Below are positions 55,523-63,952 of a DNA stretch of 64,000 nt, one piece after another. Every line of letters starts with the position of its first letter. The first letter of the stretch is position 1. A program made the position numbers and the translations under genes. Source of the DNA: Anaerococcus mediterraneensis. Its GTDB lineage: Bacteria; Bacillota; Clostridia; Tissierellales; Peptoniphilaceae. The notes below the pieces were generated by a model that saw only the letters and a list, made by a program, of their open reading frames with translations, did not search any database and was not told the DNA's origin. The stretch covers positions 620,001-684,000 of the forward strand of contig NZ_LT635772.1 of NCBI RefSeq assembly GCF_900128415.1. Direction: 5' to 3'.

Positions 55523-57127
55523 ATGCTCTATAGTAAAAAAATATATAGGGGTGTTTTGAAAAAAATCTTGGGATTTTTGCTTATCCTTTTGATTTTTTTG
55601 ACAGCCCTTTATTTCTATCTTTACCTAGCTGTGGATTTCAAGAAGGTAAACAAAAATTTAGACCTTGTAGAAAGTGAATTTTCTATGATAGATACATCTC
55701 TCAAGGATTTTCTATTGGACAACAAGGATCATATAGAGAAGACTCTAGATAATTACAAGCCAGACCAAAATTTGATAAACAATTATTATGAACTAACAAA
55801 CAAACTAGGCATTGATTTCCAGTTGGATTTTTATCCTGATAATAAAATAAGTTTTTCCTATGGCAAGACTAAAAAAAATTATGATAATTACAAGGTCTAC
55901 CAGGAGATCATAGGCAGGGGCAAAAAAGATTTTAAAACTAGCTCTGTAAACACAGGTCAAAATGTCTTGTACATGGTCAGGTGCCAGTTTAAAGATGGCT
56001 ATGTTATAATATATGTCCCAGCAGAAAATATTACCAAAAAAATAAATGAAAAGGTGGGATCTTTCTATATCACAGATCCCTATGGCAAGGTTGTATTCAA
56101 TGACATGAGCCTGGTTGAAAAAAACCTAAATAGGCTTAGAAAACTGGATAAAGATTTTATAGATAGAGGTAGGTATATAGAAGAGATAGGCTCTTATGAG
56201 GTCTATCAGATCCACGCCATAGTCGAAAGAACAATGTCAAACAAGGATTTTTTTAAACTCTTACTCTTGTTTTTATTTATGTGTGTGGCGGTTTTGGTCA
56301 TCCTCCTCTATCTTTTGAGAGATTTTCTTGAGGAGTCAACAGCAGTGATTGGTAGGTTAAACAAACAGATTGACCTTGTTTCAGAAGGAAAACTTGACTA
56401 TATAGATATAAAAACTGATGATGAGATCAACTCCATAGTTAGAAATATAAATAAGCTTATAGATTCGCAAAAAATCCTTACTGAGAAAAATCTGAACCTA
56501 AAATATGCAAATAAGTATAATGAGTTTAAGATGCTAGAGTCTCAGTTCAATCCACATTTTTTGTACAATACTTTGGAGCTTATATCTATAACCATGTATA
56601 TAGATCCAAATATTTCAGAAAGACTTATCCAAGATCTAAACGAGATCCTAAGATATAGCATAAATGATTTATCCTTTATAAGGTTTGATGAGGATATCCT
56701 CTATATATACAAATTTTTGGATATACAAAAGATCAAATCTGAGGAGAATTTCACCTATCAAATAAATATGGACGAGGAAAGTGGCAAGGTTTTGGTCCCA
56801 AAATTATTCCTCCAGCCACTTTTGGAAAATTCTTTAAAATACGCAAGCAAACATACATCCAAAATAGATCTCAAAATAGATATAGCTTGCGATGAAAAAA
56901 GTTTAAACATAAAAATAAAGGATAATGGCAAGGCCATGAGCCAAAAGCAAATACAAAAGCTAAACTCTTATCTGGATGTAGAGTCAAAAAAAGATTATAT
57001 TTCTATGAAACACCACGGCATGGTCAACAGCCTCAATAGGCTAAAAACCCTCTACAAAGAAGACGTAAAAATGGGCTTTGTAGAAGTAGATGAGGGGGTT
57101 TTATTAGAAATTTCTATAAGATTGTGA
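55523..57127 (+). CDS. Sensor histidine kinase, YesM/LytS type
   Basis: This is a 534-residue membrane sensor. It has a first membrane segment at 14-35, an extracellular sensing domain to about 245, a second segment near 247-270, and a HAMP linker (about 275-325). The phosphoacceptor is His345 in QFNPHFLYNTLE. An ATP-binding domain near 430-534 carries LQPLLENSLKYAS and KDNGKAMS. AGGAGG precedes the ATG. It is paired with the AraC-type regulator seven bases downstream. Confidence 0.92.
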   Translation: MLYSKKIYRGVLKKILGFLLILLIFLTALYFYLYLAVDFKKVNKNLDLVESEFSMIDTSLKDFLLDNKDHIEKTLDNYKPDQNLINNYYELTNKLGIDFQLDFYPDNKISFSYGKTKKNYDNYKVYQEIIGRGKKDFKTSSVNTGQNVLYMVRCQFKDGYVIIYVPAENITKKINEKVGSFYITDPYGKVVFNDMSLVEKNLNRLRKLDKDFIDRGRYIEEIGSYEVYQIHAIVERTMSNKDFFKLLLLFLFMCVAVLVILLYLLRDFLEESTAVIGRLNKQIDLVSEGKLDYIDIKTDDEINSIVRNINKLIDSQKILTEKNLNLKYANKYNEFKMLESQFNPHFLYNTLELISITMYIDPNISERLIQDLNEILRYSINDLSFIRFDEDILYIYKFLDIQKIKSEENFTYQINMDEESGKVLVPKLFLQPLLENSLKYASKHTSKIDLKIDIACDEKSLNIKIKDNGKAMSQKQIQKLNSYLDVESKKDYISMKHHGMVNSLNRLKTLYKEDVKMGFVEVDEGVLLEISIRL

Positions 57128-57133
57128 GGGCCA

Positions 57134-57877
57134 ATGATAAAGCTAATTATAGTAGAAGATGAAAACCTGATAAGGAAAAAACTCCTCCACTTTGTAGACT
57201 ACAATTCTTTGGGAATGGTAGTAGTGGGCGAGGCTACAAATGGGGTAGAGGGAGTAGAACTTATAAAAAAATATAAGCCTGATATAGTTCTTGCTGATAT
57301 AAATATGCCAGAAAAAGACGGACTTTCTATGATCCACGAAACCATAGACTATGATTATATAGCCATAATAATCTCAGGTTATGATTACTTTTCCTATGCC
57401 CAAAAGGCTCTCAAATATGGGGTTACTGATTATCTATTAAAGCCAATAGATATTGGTCAATTAAAAGAGGCCCTGATAGATGCTAGGGAAATCATATACA
57501 AGAGGAGAAATATAATATCCAAGCATACAAATATAGAAAATGCCATAGGTATTTCAAATGACTCTTTTATCAAGGATAGCACGGTTTTGGAGATGATTGA
57601 TTATGTAAAAAATAATTATGAGGAGAAAATTTCTATCTCAGACCTATCTCAAAAACTTGCCTACTCTGAATCCATGCTCAATAAAAAATTCAAAAGTGAA
57701 ATGCACATAACCTTCAATGAGTATTTGATCAGATATAGGATAAATAAGGCAATTTATCTTTTGCAAAATACTGATTATAATATAACAGAGATAGCCTACA
57801 AGTGCGGGTATTCATCGCCAAAATATTTTTCTAGGGTTTTCAAAAAGTACCTGGGCATGTCACCATCAGACTTCTAA
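57134..57877 (+). CDS. Response regulator with AraC-type DNA-binding domain
   Basis: The receiver domain (1-120) has Asp55 in VLADINMP and Lys in DYLLKPI. Two AraC helix-turn-helices (about 150-247) include ISDLSQKLAYSESMLNKKFK and ITEIAYKCGYSSPKYFSRVF. Regulators of this YesN type normally activate an adjacent transporter, here the binding-protein operon that starts 100 bases downstream. Confidence 0.92.
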   Translation: MIKLIIVEDENLIRKKLLHFVDYNSLGMVVVGEATNGVEGVELIKKYKPDIVLADINMPEKDGLSMIHETIDYDYIAIIISGYDYFSYAQKALKYGVTDYLLKPIDIGQLKEALIDAREIIYKRRNIISKHTNIENAIGISNDSFIKDSTVLEMIDYVKNNYEEKISISDLSQKLAYSESMLNKKFKSEMHITFNEYLIRYRINKAIYLLQNTDYNITEIAYKCGYSSPKYFSRVFKKYLGMSPSDF

Positions 57878-57891
57878 AAATCAAAGATTGT

Positions 57892-57932
57892 AAAAAAGTA
57901 CACCTATATTGTTAGATAGTGTACTTTTTTAT
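57892..57932 (+). terminator. Intrinsic terminator between the two-component genes and the transporter
   Basis: AAAAAAGTACAC pairs with GTGTACTTTTTT over a 15-base loop. The next unit thus needs its own promoter; TTTGCA (57932-57937) and TGATATTAA are weak candidates, as expected for an activated promoter. Confidence 0.85.
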
Positions 57933-57979
57933 TTGCAAAAAATGTTAAAATGATATTAAGAAAACAATTGGAGGATTTT

Positions 57980-59041
57980 ATGAAAAAGAAAATTTTAAGT
58001 TTTGTAGCTATATTTTCACTCTTGTTAGCTAGCGCTTGTGGAAATAACGGAAACAAAGAAAACGATACCAAAACAGAGGGCAATGAAACCCAAGTAGAAG
58101 AATCAGGCACACTTGTTGTTTATTCACCAAACACAGAGGGAATTGTCTCTGCAATCATCCCAGCTTTTGAAGAAGCTACAGGTGTAACAGTAGAGCTTCA
58201 ACAAGCAGGTACAGGAGAACTATTCACCAAACTAAAAGGTGAACAAAAAGACCCAGTAGCTGATGTTATTTGGGGATCTGCTTACAGCCTATTCTATGAA
58301 AACAAAGATTTATTTGAAGAATATGTTTCTGCAAATAATGACGGAGTTATAGAACAATACAGACACAGTGAATTTATACCAGCAACAGATAAGCTTGATG
58401 GATCATGTATCATAATCAACAAAGACCTAATCGGTGATATAGAAATCAAAGGATATAAAGACCTACTAAATCCAGAGCTAAAGGGAAAAATCGCAACAGC
58501 TGACCCAACTTCATCATCATCTGCTTTCTGCCATTTGGCAAATATGCTAAAAGTTATGGGCGGATACGAAGACGAAGGCGCTTGGGAATTTGTCAAAGAA
58601 TTATTCACAAACATAGATGGCAAGATCCAATCATCATCATCTTCAGTTTATAAAACTGTAGCAGACGGAGAAATGGCAGTTGGTCTATCTTATGAAGATC
58701 CAGTTATGCAGCTTAAAAAAGATGGAGCTGACAATATAGACATAGTTTATATGGAAGAAGGATCAATATTCTTACCATCAGTTACAGGTATAGTTAAAAA
58801 CGCACCAAACAAAGAAAATGCTAAAAAGTTCATCGACTTTATAACAAGTAAAGAAGCTCAACAAATCCTAGCTAGTCAAACAACAAACAGACCAGTTAGG
58901 GATGACGTAGAGATGAATGACTTTATGAAAAAACTTAGCGATATCAATCTAGCAGAAGAAGACTATGAATATGTAACAAGCCACCAAAAAGACATGGTTG
59001 ATAGGTATAAAGAAATATTCGCAGATATCCAAGGTAACTAA
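57980..59041 (+). CDS. Extracellular solute-binding lipoprotein (SBP_bac_6/AfuA-like)
   Basis: This 353-residue lipoprotein has a signal peptide and lipobox ASAC (Cys20). The mature protein has the type II fold of ferric/phosphosugar/phosphonate binders, with ATADPTSSSSAF and AVGLSYEDPVMQLKKDGA. The adjacent tyrosines that bind iron in FbpA-type proteins are absent, so a phosphorylated organic ligand is more likely than free ferric iron (inference). GGAGGA sits five bases before this ATG. It is the first of three transporter genes. Confidence 0.87.
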   Translation: MKKKILSFVAIFSLLLASACGNNGNKENDTKTEGNETQVEESGTLVVYSPNTEGIVSAIIPAFEEATGVTVELQQAGTGELFTKLKGEQKDPVADVIWGSAYSLFYENKDLFEEYVSANNDGVIEQYRHSEFIPATDKLDGSCIIINKDLIGDIEIKGYKDLLNPELKGKIATADPTSSSSAFCHLANMLKVMGGYEDEGAWEFVKELFTNIDGKIQSSSSSVYKTVADGEMAVGLSYEDPVMQLKKDGADNIDIVYMEEGSIFLPSVTGIVKNAPNKENAKKFIDFITSKEAQQILASQTTNRPVRDDVEMNDFMKKLSDINLAEEDYEYVTSHQKDMVDRYKEIFADIQGN

Positions 59042-59042
59042 T

Positions 59043-60119
59043 ATGTCAAAAATCATTATCAATGACGCAGTCAAGAAATATGGGGACAGGGAGGTTGTAA
59101 AACACATAAACCTAGAAATCCATGATGGAGAGTTTTTTACTCTCCTTGGCCCTTCTGGCTGTGGAAAAACAACTCTGCTAAGGATGATTGCAGGTTTTAA
59201 CTCCATAGAAGGTGGAGATTTTTATTTTGATGACAAAAGAATCAACGATATGGATCCAGCAAAGAGAAACATAGGTATGGTTTTTCAAAATTATGCAGTC
59301 TTCCCAAATATGACCGTAAGAAAAAATATAGAGTTTGGTCTTAGACAAAGAAAGGTCGATGCCAAAACTATAAAGGAAGATACAGACAAAATCCTAAAGC
59401 TCATGCAGATAGAAGAGCACGCAGAAAAAAGTCCTCAGGCCCTATCTGGTGGTCAACAACAAAGGGTAGCCCTAGCTAGAGCTATCATTATAAAACCAGA
59501 TGTGCTTTTGATGGACGAGCCACTTTCAAACCTAGATGCCAAGCTTAGGGTTGAGCTTAGAGAGATAATCAGAAGAATCCAAAAAGAAGTAGGTATAACA
59601 ACAGTCTATGTAACCCACGACCAAGAAGAGGCCATGGCCATATCTGATAGGATAGCCGTTATGAAAGATGGTATTATCCAGCAGTGTGCATCAGCTAGAG
59701 AGATCTATCACAAACCTACAAATACCTTTGTAGCCAATTTTATAGGTACAAACAATAGTATCAAGGCTTTTTATGATGCGAAAAATCAAAAGATAAAGAT
59801 CACTGATGACTACACTATAGATATGAAACTAAATACCGAAGATGATCAGGATGTCATTCTTTCAGTAAGACCAGAAGATTTTATAAGAAGTGAAACAGGT
59901 ATGAAATGCAAGGTAGTAGACCATGTATTTTTAGGAGCCAACACCCACTTCCATATGATAAATACAAATGGTGAGGAAATAGATGTATTAGAAGAATCCT
60001 ACTACAAGAGAAATGCTGATATCAAAGAATATGTATATGTAGATATCAAAAAAGAAAAAATAAATGTATTTACATACGATGGAAATACAAATCTGGTAGG
60101 GGATTATTATGAAGACTAA
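59043..60119 (+). CDS. ABC importer ATP-binding protein (Fe3+/phosphosugar/AEP type)
   Basis: This 358-residue ATPase has Walker A GPSGCGKT at 36-43, signature LSGGQQQRVALARA, Walker B VLLMDEPLSNLDAKLR, the H-loop VTHDQEEAMAISD, and a C-terminal TOBE domain. The Q-loop MVFQNYAVFPNMTV is typical of this group. I use the ATG one base after the binding-protein stop; an upstream ATG overlaps that gene. Confidence 0.93.
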   Translation: MSKIIINDAVKKYGDREVVKHINLEIHDGEFFTLLGPSGCGKTTLLRMIAGFNSIEGGDFYFDDKRINDMDPAKRNIGMVFQNYAVFPNMTVRKNIEFGLRQRKVDAKTIKEDTDKILKLMQIEEHAEKSPQALSGGQQQRVALARAIIIKPDVLLMDEPLSNLDAKLRVELREIIRRIQKEVGITTVYVTHDQEEAMAISDRIAVMKDGIIQQCASAREIYHKPTNTFVANFIGTNNSIKAFYDAKNQKIKITDDYTIDMKLNTEDDQDVILSVRPEDFIRSETGMKCKVVDHVFLGANTHFHMINTNGEEIDVLEESYYKRNADIKEYVYVDIKKEKINVFTYDGNTNLVGDYYED

Positions 60120-61773
60120 TAGCAAAAATATAGATATATGGAAAATTTTCACCCTAATAATTTTTATAGCACTTTCTTTATTTTTGGTATATCCTATATT
60201 AAAACTTCTATTTTCTTCTGTTTATATACCAGGTGAGGGGATAAGTTTTAAAGAGTTTACTAGGTTTTTTTCAAAACCATATTATTTTCAAACCTTGACC
60301 AACTCCCTTAAAATATCCCTATCAGCAACCCTCTGTACCATACTTTTGGCAACACCTATTGCCTATATCATGAGTATGTACAAAATAAAGGGCAATGCCG
60401 CACTAAATATAATCATAGTTATCTCATCCATGTCAGCACCTTTTATAGGAGCTTATTCTTGGATCTTGCTTCTTGGTAGGAGCGGTATAATAACCAAATT
60501 TTTTGAGGGCATATTCAATGTGACAATGCCTGATATATATGGTTTTAAGGGCATACTTTTAGTATTTTCCCTACAATTATATCCGCTTATATTTTTATAC
60601 GCCAAGGCAGCTTTTGAAAACATTGACGCTTCAGTTATAGAGGCTAGCGAAAACTTAGGATGTGTAGGATTTTCTAGATTTTTCAAGATCATACTTCCTC
60701 TAATCACACCATCACTTTTGGCAGGATCACTACTTGTATTTATGAGATGTATGTCAGACTTTGGTACGCCAATGCTTATCGGTGAGGGTTATAGGACATT
60801 CCCAGTCTTGATCTACAACGAGTTTGTTGGAGAAGTAGGGACTAACCAGTCATTTGCTTCTGCTATAGCAGTTATAGCTATTATATTTACAAGCTTAGTA
60901 TTTATAATCCAAAAAAAGATCTCAGAAAAATCTTCTTATTCATCCAACTTCCTAAACCCTGTTGCAAAAAAACAGCTAAAGGGAGGAGCAAATTTCTTTG
61001 CTCATTTGTTGGTATATGTAGTTGTATTTTTATCAATATTACCACAAATATATTTGACCTATACTTCTTTTAAAAAGACATCAGGCAAGATTTTTATAGA
61101 TGGTTATTCACTAAAAAGTTATCACACAGCTATATCTAGGCTTGGTAACTCTATTAGAAATACCATAATATTCCCAACTATAGCCTTGCTTATTATCATA
61201 GTCTTATCCCTAATTATTTCTTATCTAGTAGTTAGGAGAAAAAACTTAGCAACAAATATTATAGATATATTTACCATGATACCATTTATCCTCCCAGGTA
61301 TTGTTATAGGTATAGCCCTACTACAAGCCTTTGGTAATGGTATCGGAGATAGTGGATTTTTGGTTTTGGGCGGTAGCGTCCAGATCCTAATCATATCATT
61401 TGTCATAAGGAGAATGCCTTATACACTCAGGTCTGCTACATCTACCCTCCAGCAGATACCTATAGTTGTAGAAGAGGCAGCCTTATCTCTTGGGGCTAGC
61501 AAACTAAAAACCTTTGCTAAAATCACTGTTCCAATGATGGCAAGTGGTCTGATATCAGGTGCCATTCTTTCCTTTGTCACCCTCATATCAGAGCTTTCAA
61601 CCTCAATTCTCCTTACAAATGTCAGAACAAAGACAATGACTGTAGCTATTTATACAGAGGTAGTCAGGGGTAATTATGGTGTAGCCGCAGCGCTTTCAAC
61701 CATGCTTACAATATTTACAGTCATAGCCCTAATATTTTTTAATATTTTAGGGTCAAAAAACAAAAATAATTAA
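60109..61773 (+). CDS. ABC importer double permease (FbpB/AfuB-like)
   Basis: This 554-residue fused permease has two six-helix halves. Each half carries an EAA loop: VIEASENLGCVGFSRFFKII in the first and VEEAALSLGASKLKTFAKIT in the second. Fusion of both halves into one chain is the rule for ferric and phosphosugar importers of this type. It overlaps the ATPase gene by 11 bases and ends the operon. Confidence 0.92.
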   Translation: MKTNSKNIDIWKIFTLIIFIALSLFLVYPILKLLFSSVYIPGEGISFKEFTRFFSKPYYFQTLTNSLKISLSATLCTILLATPIAYIMSMYKIKGNAALNIIIVISSMSAPFIGAYSWILLLGRSGIITKFFEGIFNVTMPDIYGFKGILLVFSLQLYPLIFLYAKAAFENIDASVIEASENLGCVGFSRFFKIILPLITPSLLAGSLLVFMRCMSDFGTPMLIGEGYRTFPVLIYNEFVGEVGTNQSFASAIAVIAIIFTSLVFIIQKKISEKSSYSSNFLNPVAKKQLKGGANFFAHLLVYVVVFLSILPQIYLTYTSFKKTSGKIFIDGYSLKSYHTAISRLGNSIRNTIIFPTIALLIIIVLSLIISYLVVRRKNLATNIIDIFTMIPFILPGIVIGIALLQAFGNGIGDSGFLVLGGSVQILIISFVIRRMPYTLRSATSTLQQIPIVVEEAALSLGASKLKTFAKITVPMMASGLISGAILSFVTLISELSTSILLTNVRTKTMTVAIYTEVVRGNYGVAAALSTMLTIFTVIALIFFNILGSKNKNN

Positions 61774-61797
61774 AACCACTAAGATACTTTTCTTCCC

Positions 61798-61834
61798 AAA
61801 AAAAGCTCCCAGCCTGTAAGCGGGAGCTTTTTTG
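61798..61834. terminator. Bidirectional terminator
   Basis: AAAAAAGCTCCC pairs with GGGAGCTTTTTT around an 11-base loop. It lies between the permease gene and the convergent XRE gene. Confidence 0.9.
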
Positions 61835-61837
61835 ATT

Positions 61838-62044
61838 TTAAAAATAAAATATATCCTCAAATTTTTTATCCAAGGCTATGGCAAGGATCAGGGCAAGTTT
61901 TGCTGTTGGAGAAAATTGGCCGGTTTCTATAGAGCTGATGGTATTTCTAGAAACTCCAATCTCATCTGCCAGGGCCTGTTGGGAATAGCCTTTTTCTTTT
62001 CTGATTTTTGCTAGGTTGTTTTTCAAGACCAGTTCATCTCTCAT
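61838..62044 (-). CDS. XRE family transcriptional regulator (short)
   Basis: This 68-residue protein is a single Cro/CI helix-turn-helix: LAKIRKEKGYSQQALADEIG then VSRNTISSIETGQFSPTAKL. It starts one base after the DUF6442 gene and shares its promoter, which carries two palindromic sites. Autorepression is likely. Confidence 0.9.
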   Translation of the reverse strand: MRDELVLKNNLAKIRKEKGYSQQALADEIGVSRNTISSIETGQFSPTAKLALILAIALDKKFEDIFYF

Positions 62045-62045
62045 T

Positions 62046-62363
62046 TTATTTTAGGCCCCTAAAATACATGATAAGACAGACTAGGGAAAAGATCGCAGCT
62101 ATAGATCCCCTGACTAGGGATTTTTTATCCTTTAGCTTTGCGTAAATATATAAGTCGTGGCTTGCAATCATCAGAAGAAAGAGCCCAAGTAGACCGTCAC
62201 TTTCTCCGTCAAAAAAATAAGTTTTGATGAAATTTATAATGGCTACAGCAAGTAAGCCTATGGCAGATGAAAAATTGCCTGCCTTGATCAAAACATCCTT
62301 GGTCATCTCGTCCTTGTTTTCGTTTTCTTTTTTATATCTTGATAATATTTCTTCCCTATCCAT
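62046..62363 (-). CDS. DUF6442-like small membrane protein
   Basis: This is a 105-residue protein. A charged N-terminus (MDREEILSRYKKENENKDEM) resembles the DUF6442 family. Three hydrophobic segments follow (about 30-48, 55-70 and 83-100). AAAGGAG five bases ahead fixes this ATG; a TTG 21 bases upstream is open but lies over the operator. It is the usual companion of a short XRE regulator, and its function is not known. Confidence 0.8.
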   Translation of the reverse strand: MDREEILSRYKKENENKDEMTKDVLIKAGNFSSAIGLLAVAIINFIKTYFFDGESDGLLGLFLLMIASHDLYIYAKLKDKKSLVRGSIAAIFSLVCLIMYFRGLK

Positions 62364-62381
62364 GAGGTCTCCTTTCTTTGC

Positions 62382-62427
62382 CAAGTGTACTTGTCAATAT
62401 TATATTATCGCCAAGTTAACTTGTCAA
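62382..62427 (-). promoter_or_regulatory. Promoter and twin operator of the DUF6442-XRE pair
   Basis: Read leftward, TTGACA (62427-62422), 17 bases and TATAAT (62404-62399) form a consensus promoter. Two copies of CAAGT-NN-ACTTG lie at 62412-62423, over the -35/spacer, and at 62382-62393, over the start point. They are 30 bases apart and each is followed on the right by TCAA. This is a classic repressor layout. Confidence 0.8.
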
Positions 62428-62540
62428 AAATAAGATCAAATTTTTATTATTAGACTTAAAATTTCAAGAGAGACTCAAAAATAATTTTGAATCATTATAT
62501 GATATTGAGTTTTGGAAAAATAAATACTTATATTAGATAA

Positions 62541-62566
62541 AGAAAAAAGACCTGATTTCTCAGGTC
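62541..62566 (-). terminator. Intrinsic terminator of the alcohol dehydrogenase gene (distal copy)
   Basis: GACCTGA and TCAGGTC pair around TTTC (62549-62566). Read leftward, a T6 run follows. A related hairpin at 62678-62697 lies nearer the gene and lacks the T run. Confidence 0.7.
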
Positions 62567-62697
62567 CAAGAGCCTACAATCTCAAGAATCCTTGTCTTGA
62601 CTGAATCTGTCAGAGATTTGGTGAGATTTCTCCACTCACTTCGTTCGGTCGAAATAAGGGAATTTTTATATAGACTCAGACTTGATTTTTCAGGTCT
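62567..62697. repeat. Intergenic repeat between duplicated hairpins
   Basis: Bases 62623-62660 match the element at 2231-2268 (33 of 38). The stretch is bounded by GACCTGATTTCTCAGGTC (62549-62566) and GACTTGATTTTTCAGGTC (62679-62696), which differ at 2 of 18 bases. No gene is present. The remaining gap, 62428-62540, shows only AT-rich sequence. Confidence 0.55.
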
Positions 62698-62720
62698 AAA
62701 AATAATAGGATTTAATTTTT

Positions 62721-63875
62721 CTAGAAGTCTACCTTTTCTCCATAGTAGGCTGCATGGTAGATATTTTTGATGTCTGCTGGACTTGTTTCTCTTGGGTTTG
62801 TAAGGGTACAAGCATCCTTGAATGCATTTTCACTCATCTTATCTAAAACTTCTAGGAAGTCTTTTTCTTCTATGATGGTGTTTTTGCCATCTTTGATAGT
62901 TGCACTTATGCCTACAGATTCGTTTAGTTTTCTGATCTCCTCTGCTAGGTCATCAACGCCAAGTATTCTTTCTATCTCTTTGTATTTGTCACAAGATTTT
63001 CTGTTGTAGTCTATGATGTATGGTAGCATGATAGCATTGGCTTCACCGTGGGTTAGGTGGAAAATACCGCCGATCTTGTGGGCCATAGAGTGGACTATAC
63101 CAAGTGATGAGTTTGTAAAGGCCATACCAGCTATACAAGAAGCAATGTGCATTTTTTCACGAGCTTCCATGTCTTCGCCATTGTCATATGCTCTCTTTAG
63201 GTATTCAAAAACTAATTTGATAGCCCTAATAGCATATGGGTCTGTAAAATCATCTGCACTAGTAGATACGAAAGCCTCAACAGCGTGGGTCATAACATCC
63301 ATACCTGTAGCTGCAGTAATTTTTGCAGGCATCTTTGCAGGGATTCTCATATCAAGAAGGGCAACTTCTGGCACGAAATCTGGGTGAACAAGTGGATATT
63401 TTATTTCTTTTTCTGTATCGGTTATAACAGAAAATGCAGTGATCTCACTAGCTGTACCTGATGTTGATGGGATACAGATCATCCTTGCCTTGTTTTTTAG
63501 TGGTGGGTTGTCAAATGCTGCTAGTCTTTCAAAATCCCAATCTGGGTGCTCATAGAAAACCCACATAGCCTTTGCAGCATCCATTGCAGATCCGCCACCG
63601 ATTGCGATTATCCATTCTGGTTCAAACTCTGCCATCTTTGCTCCACCAGCTAGGCAGGTTTTAACAGATGGATCTGGCTCTACTCCGTCTATTATTAGGA
63701 CTTCCATGCCGGCTTTTTCTAATTGTTTTTTGGCCTCATCCAAAAATCCGAATCTCTTCATAGAAGATCCGCCTGTAACAAGGACAGCTTTTTTACCCTT
63801 TAGGCTTGATAAGTATTCAAGAGCGTTTTCGCCATGAACTATAGTGTTTGGTACAGAAAATGTTGTGTATGTCAT
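62721..63875 (-). CDS. Iron-containing alcohol dehydrogenase
   Basis: This 384-residue group III dehydrogenase uses NAD(P)H to interconvert alcohols and aldehydes. The cofactor motif GGGSAMD is at 93-99. The metal ligands are Asp193, His197 (GMDVMTHAVEA), His262 (GIVHSMAHKIGG) and His276 (LTHGEANA). In this fermenter it probably regenerates NAD+. AGGAGG precedes the ATG, and a Rex-like palindrome lies 18 bases upstream. Substrate specificity (ethanol, butanol, propanediol) is not determinable. Confidence 0.93.
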   Translation of the reverse strand: MTYTTFSVPNTIVHGENALEYLSSLKGKKAVLVTGGSSMKRFGFLDEAKKQLEKAGMEVLIIDGVEPDPSVKTCLAGGAKMAEFEPEWIIAIGGGSAMDAAKAMWVFYEHPDWDFERLAAFDNPPLKNKARMICIPSTSGTASEITAFSVITDTEKEIKYPLVHPDFVPEVALLDMRIPAKMPAKITAATGMDVMTHAVEAFVSTSADDFTDPYAIRAIKLVFEYLKRAYDNGEDMEAREKMHIASCIAGMAFTNSSLGIVHSMAHKIGGIFHLTHGEANAIMLPYIIDYNRKSCDKYKEIERILGVDDLAEEIRKLNESVGISATIKDGKNTIIEEKDFLEVLDKMSENAFKDACTLTNPRETSPADIKNIYHAAYYGEKVDF

Positions 63876-63892
63876 ATATCCTCCTTAAAATT

Positions 63893-63952
63893 ATGTTAAT
63901 TTATTAACTAACAATCTTATTTATAATATACCAGGATATATTTTATTTTCAA
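63893..63952 (-). promoter_or_regulatory. Alcohol dehydrogenase promoter with Rex-like operator
   Basis: Read leftward, TTGAAA (63952-63947), 18 bases and TATTAT (63928-63923) form a promoter. ATGTTAATTTATTAACTA (63893-63910) lies just past the start point. It matches the Rex consensus TTGTTAA-N4-TTAACAA at 12 of 14 defined bases. Rex senses NADH and commonly controls fermentative dehydrogenases. Confidence 0.6.

Noticed and set aside
58294-58623. Antisense frame within the binding-protein gene
   Set aside because: It is a shadow frame, with no independent signals.
62560-62811. 83-residue leftward frame across the alcohol dehydrogenase end
   Set aside because: It runs through the repeat and terminator region in another frame of the dehydrogenase and has no family resemblance.
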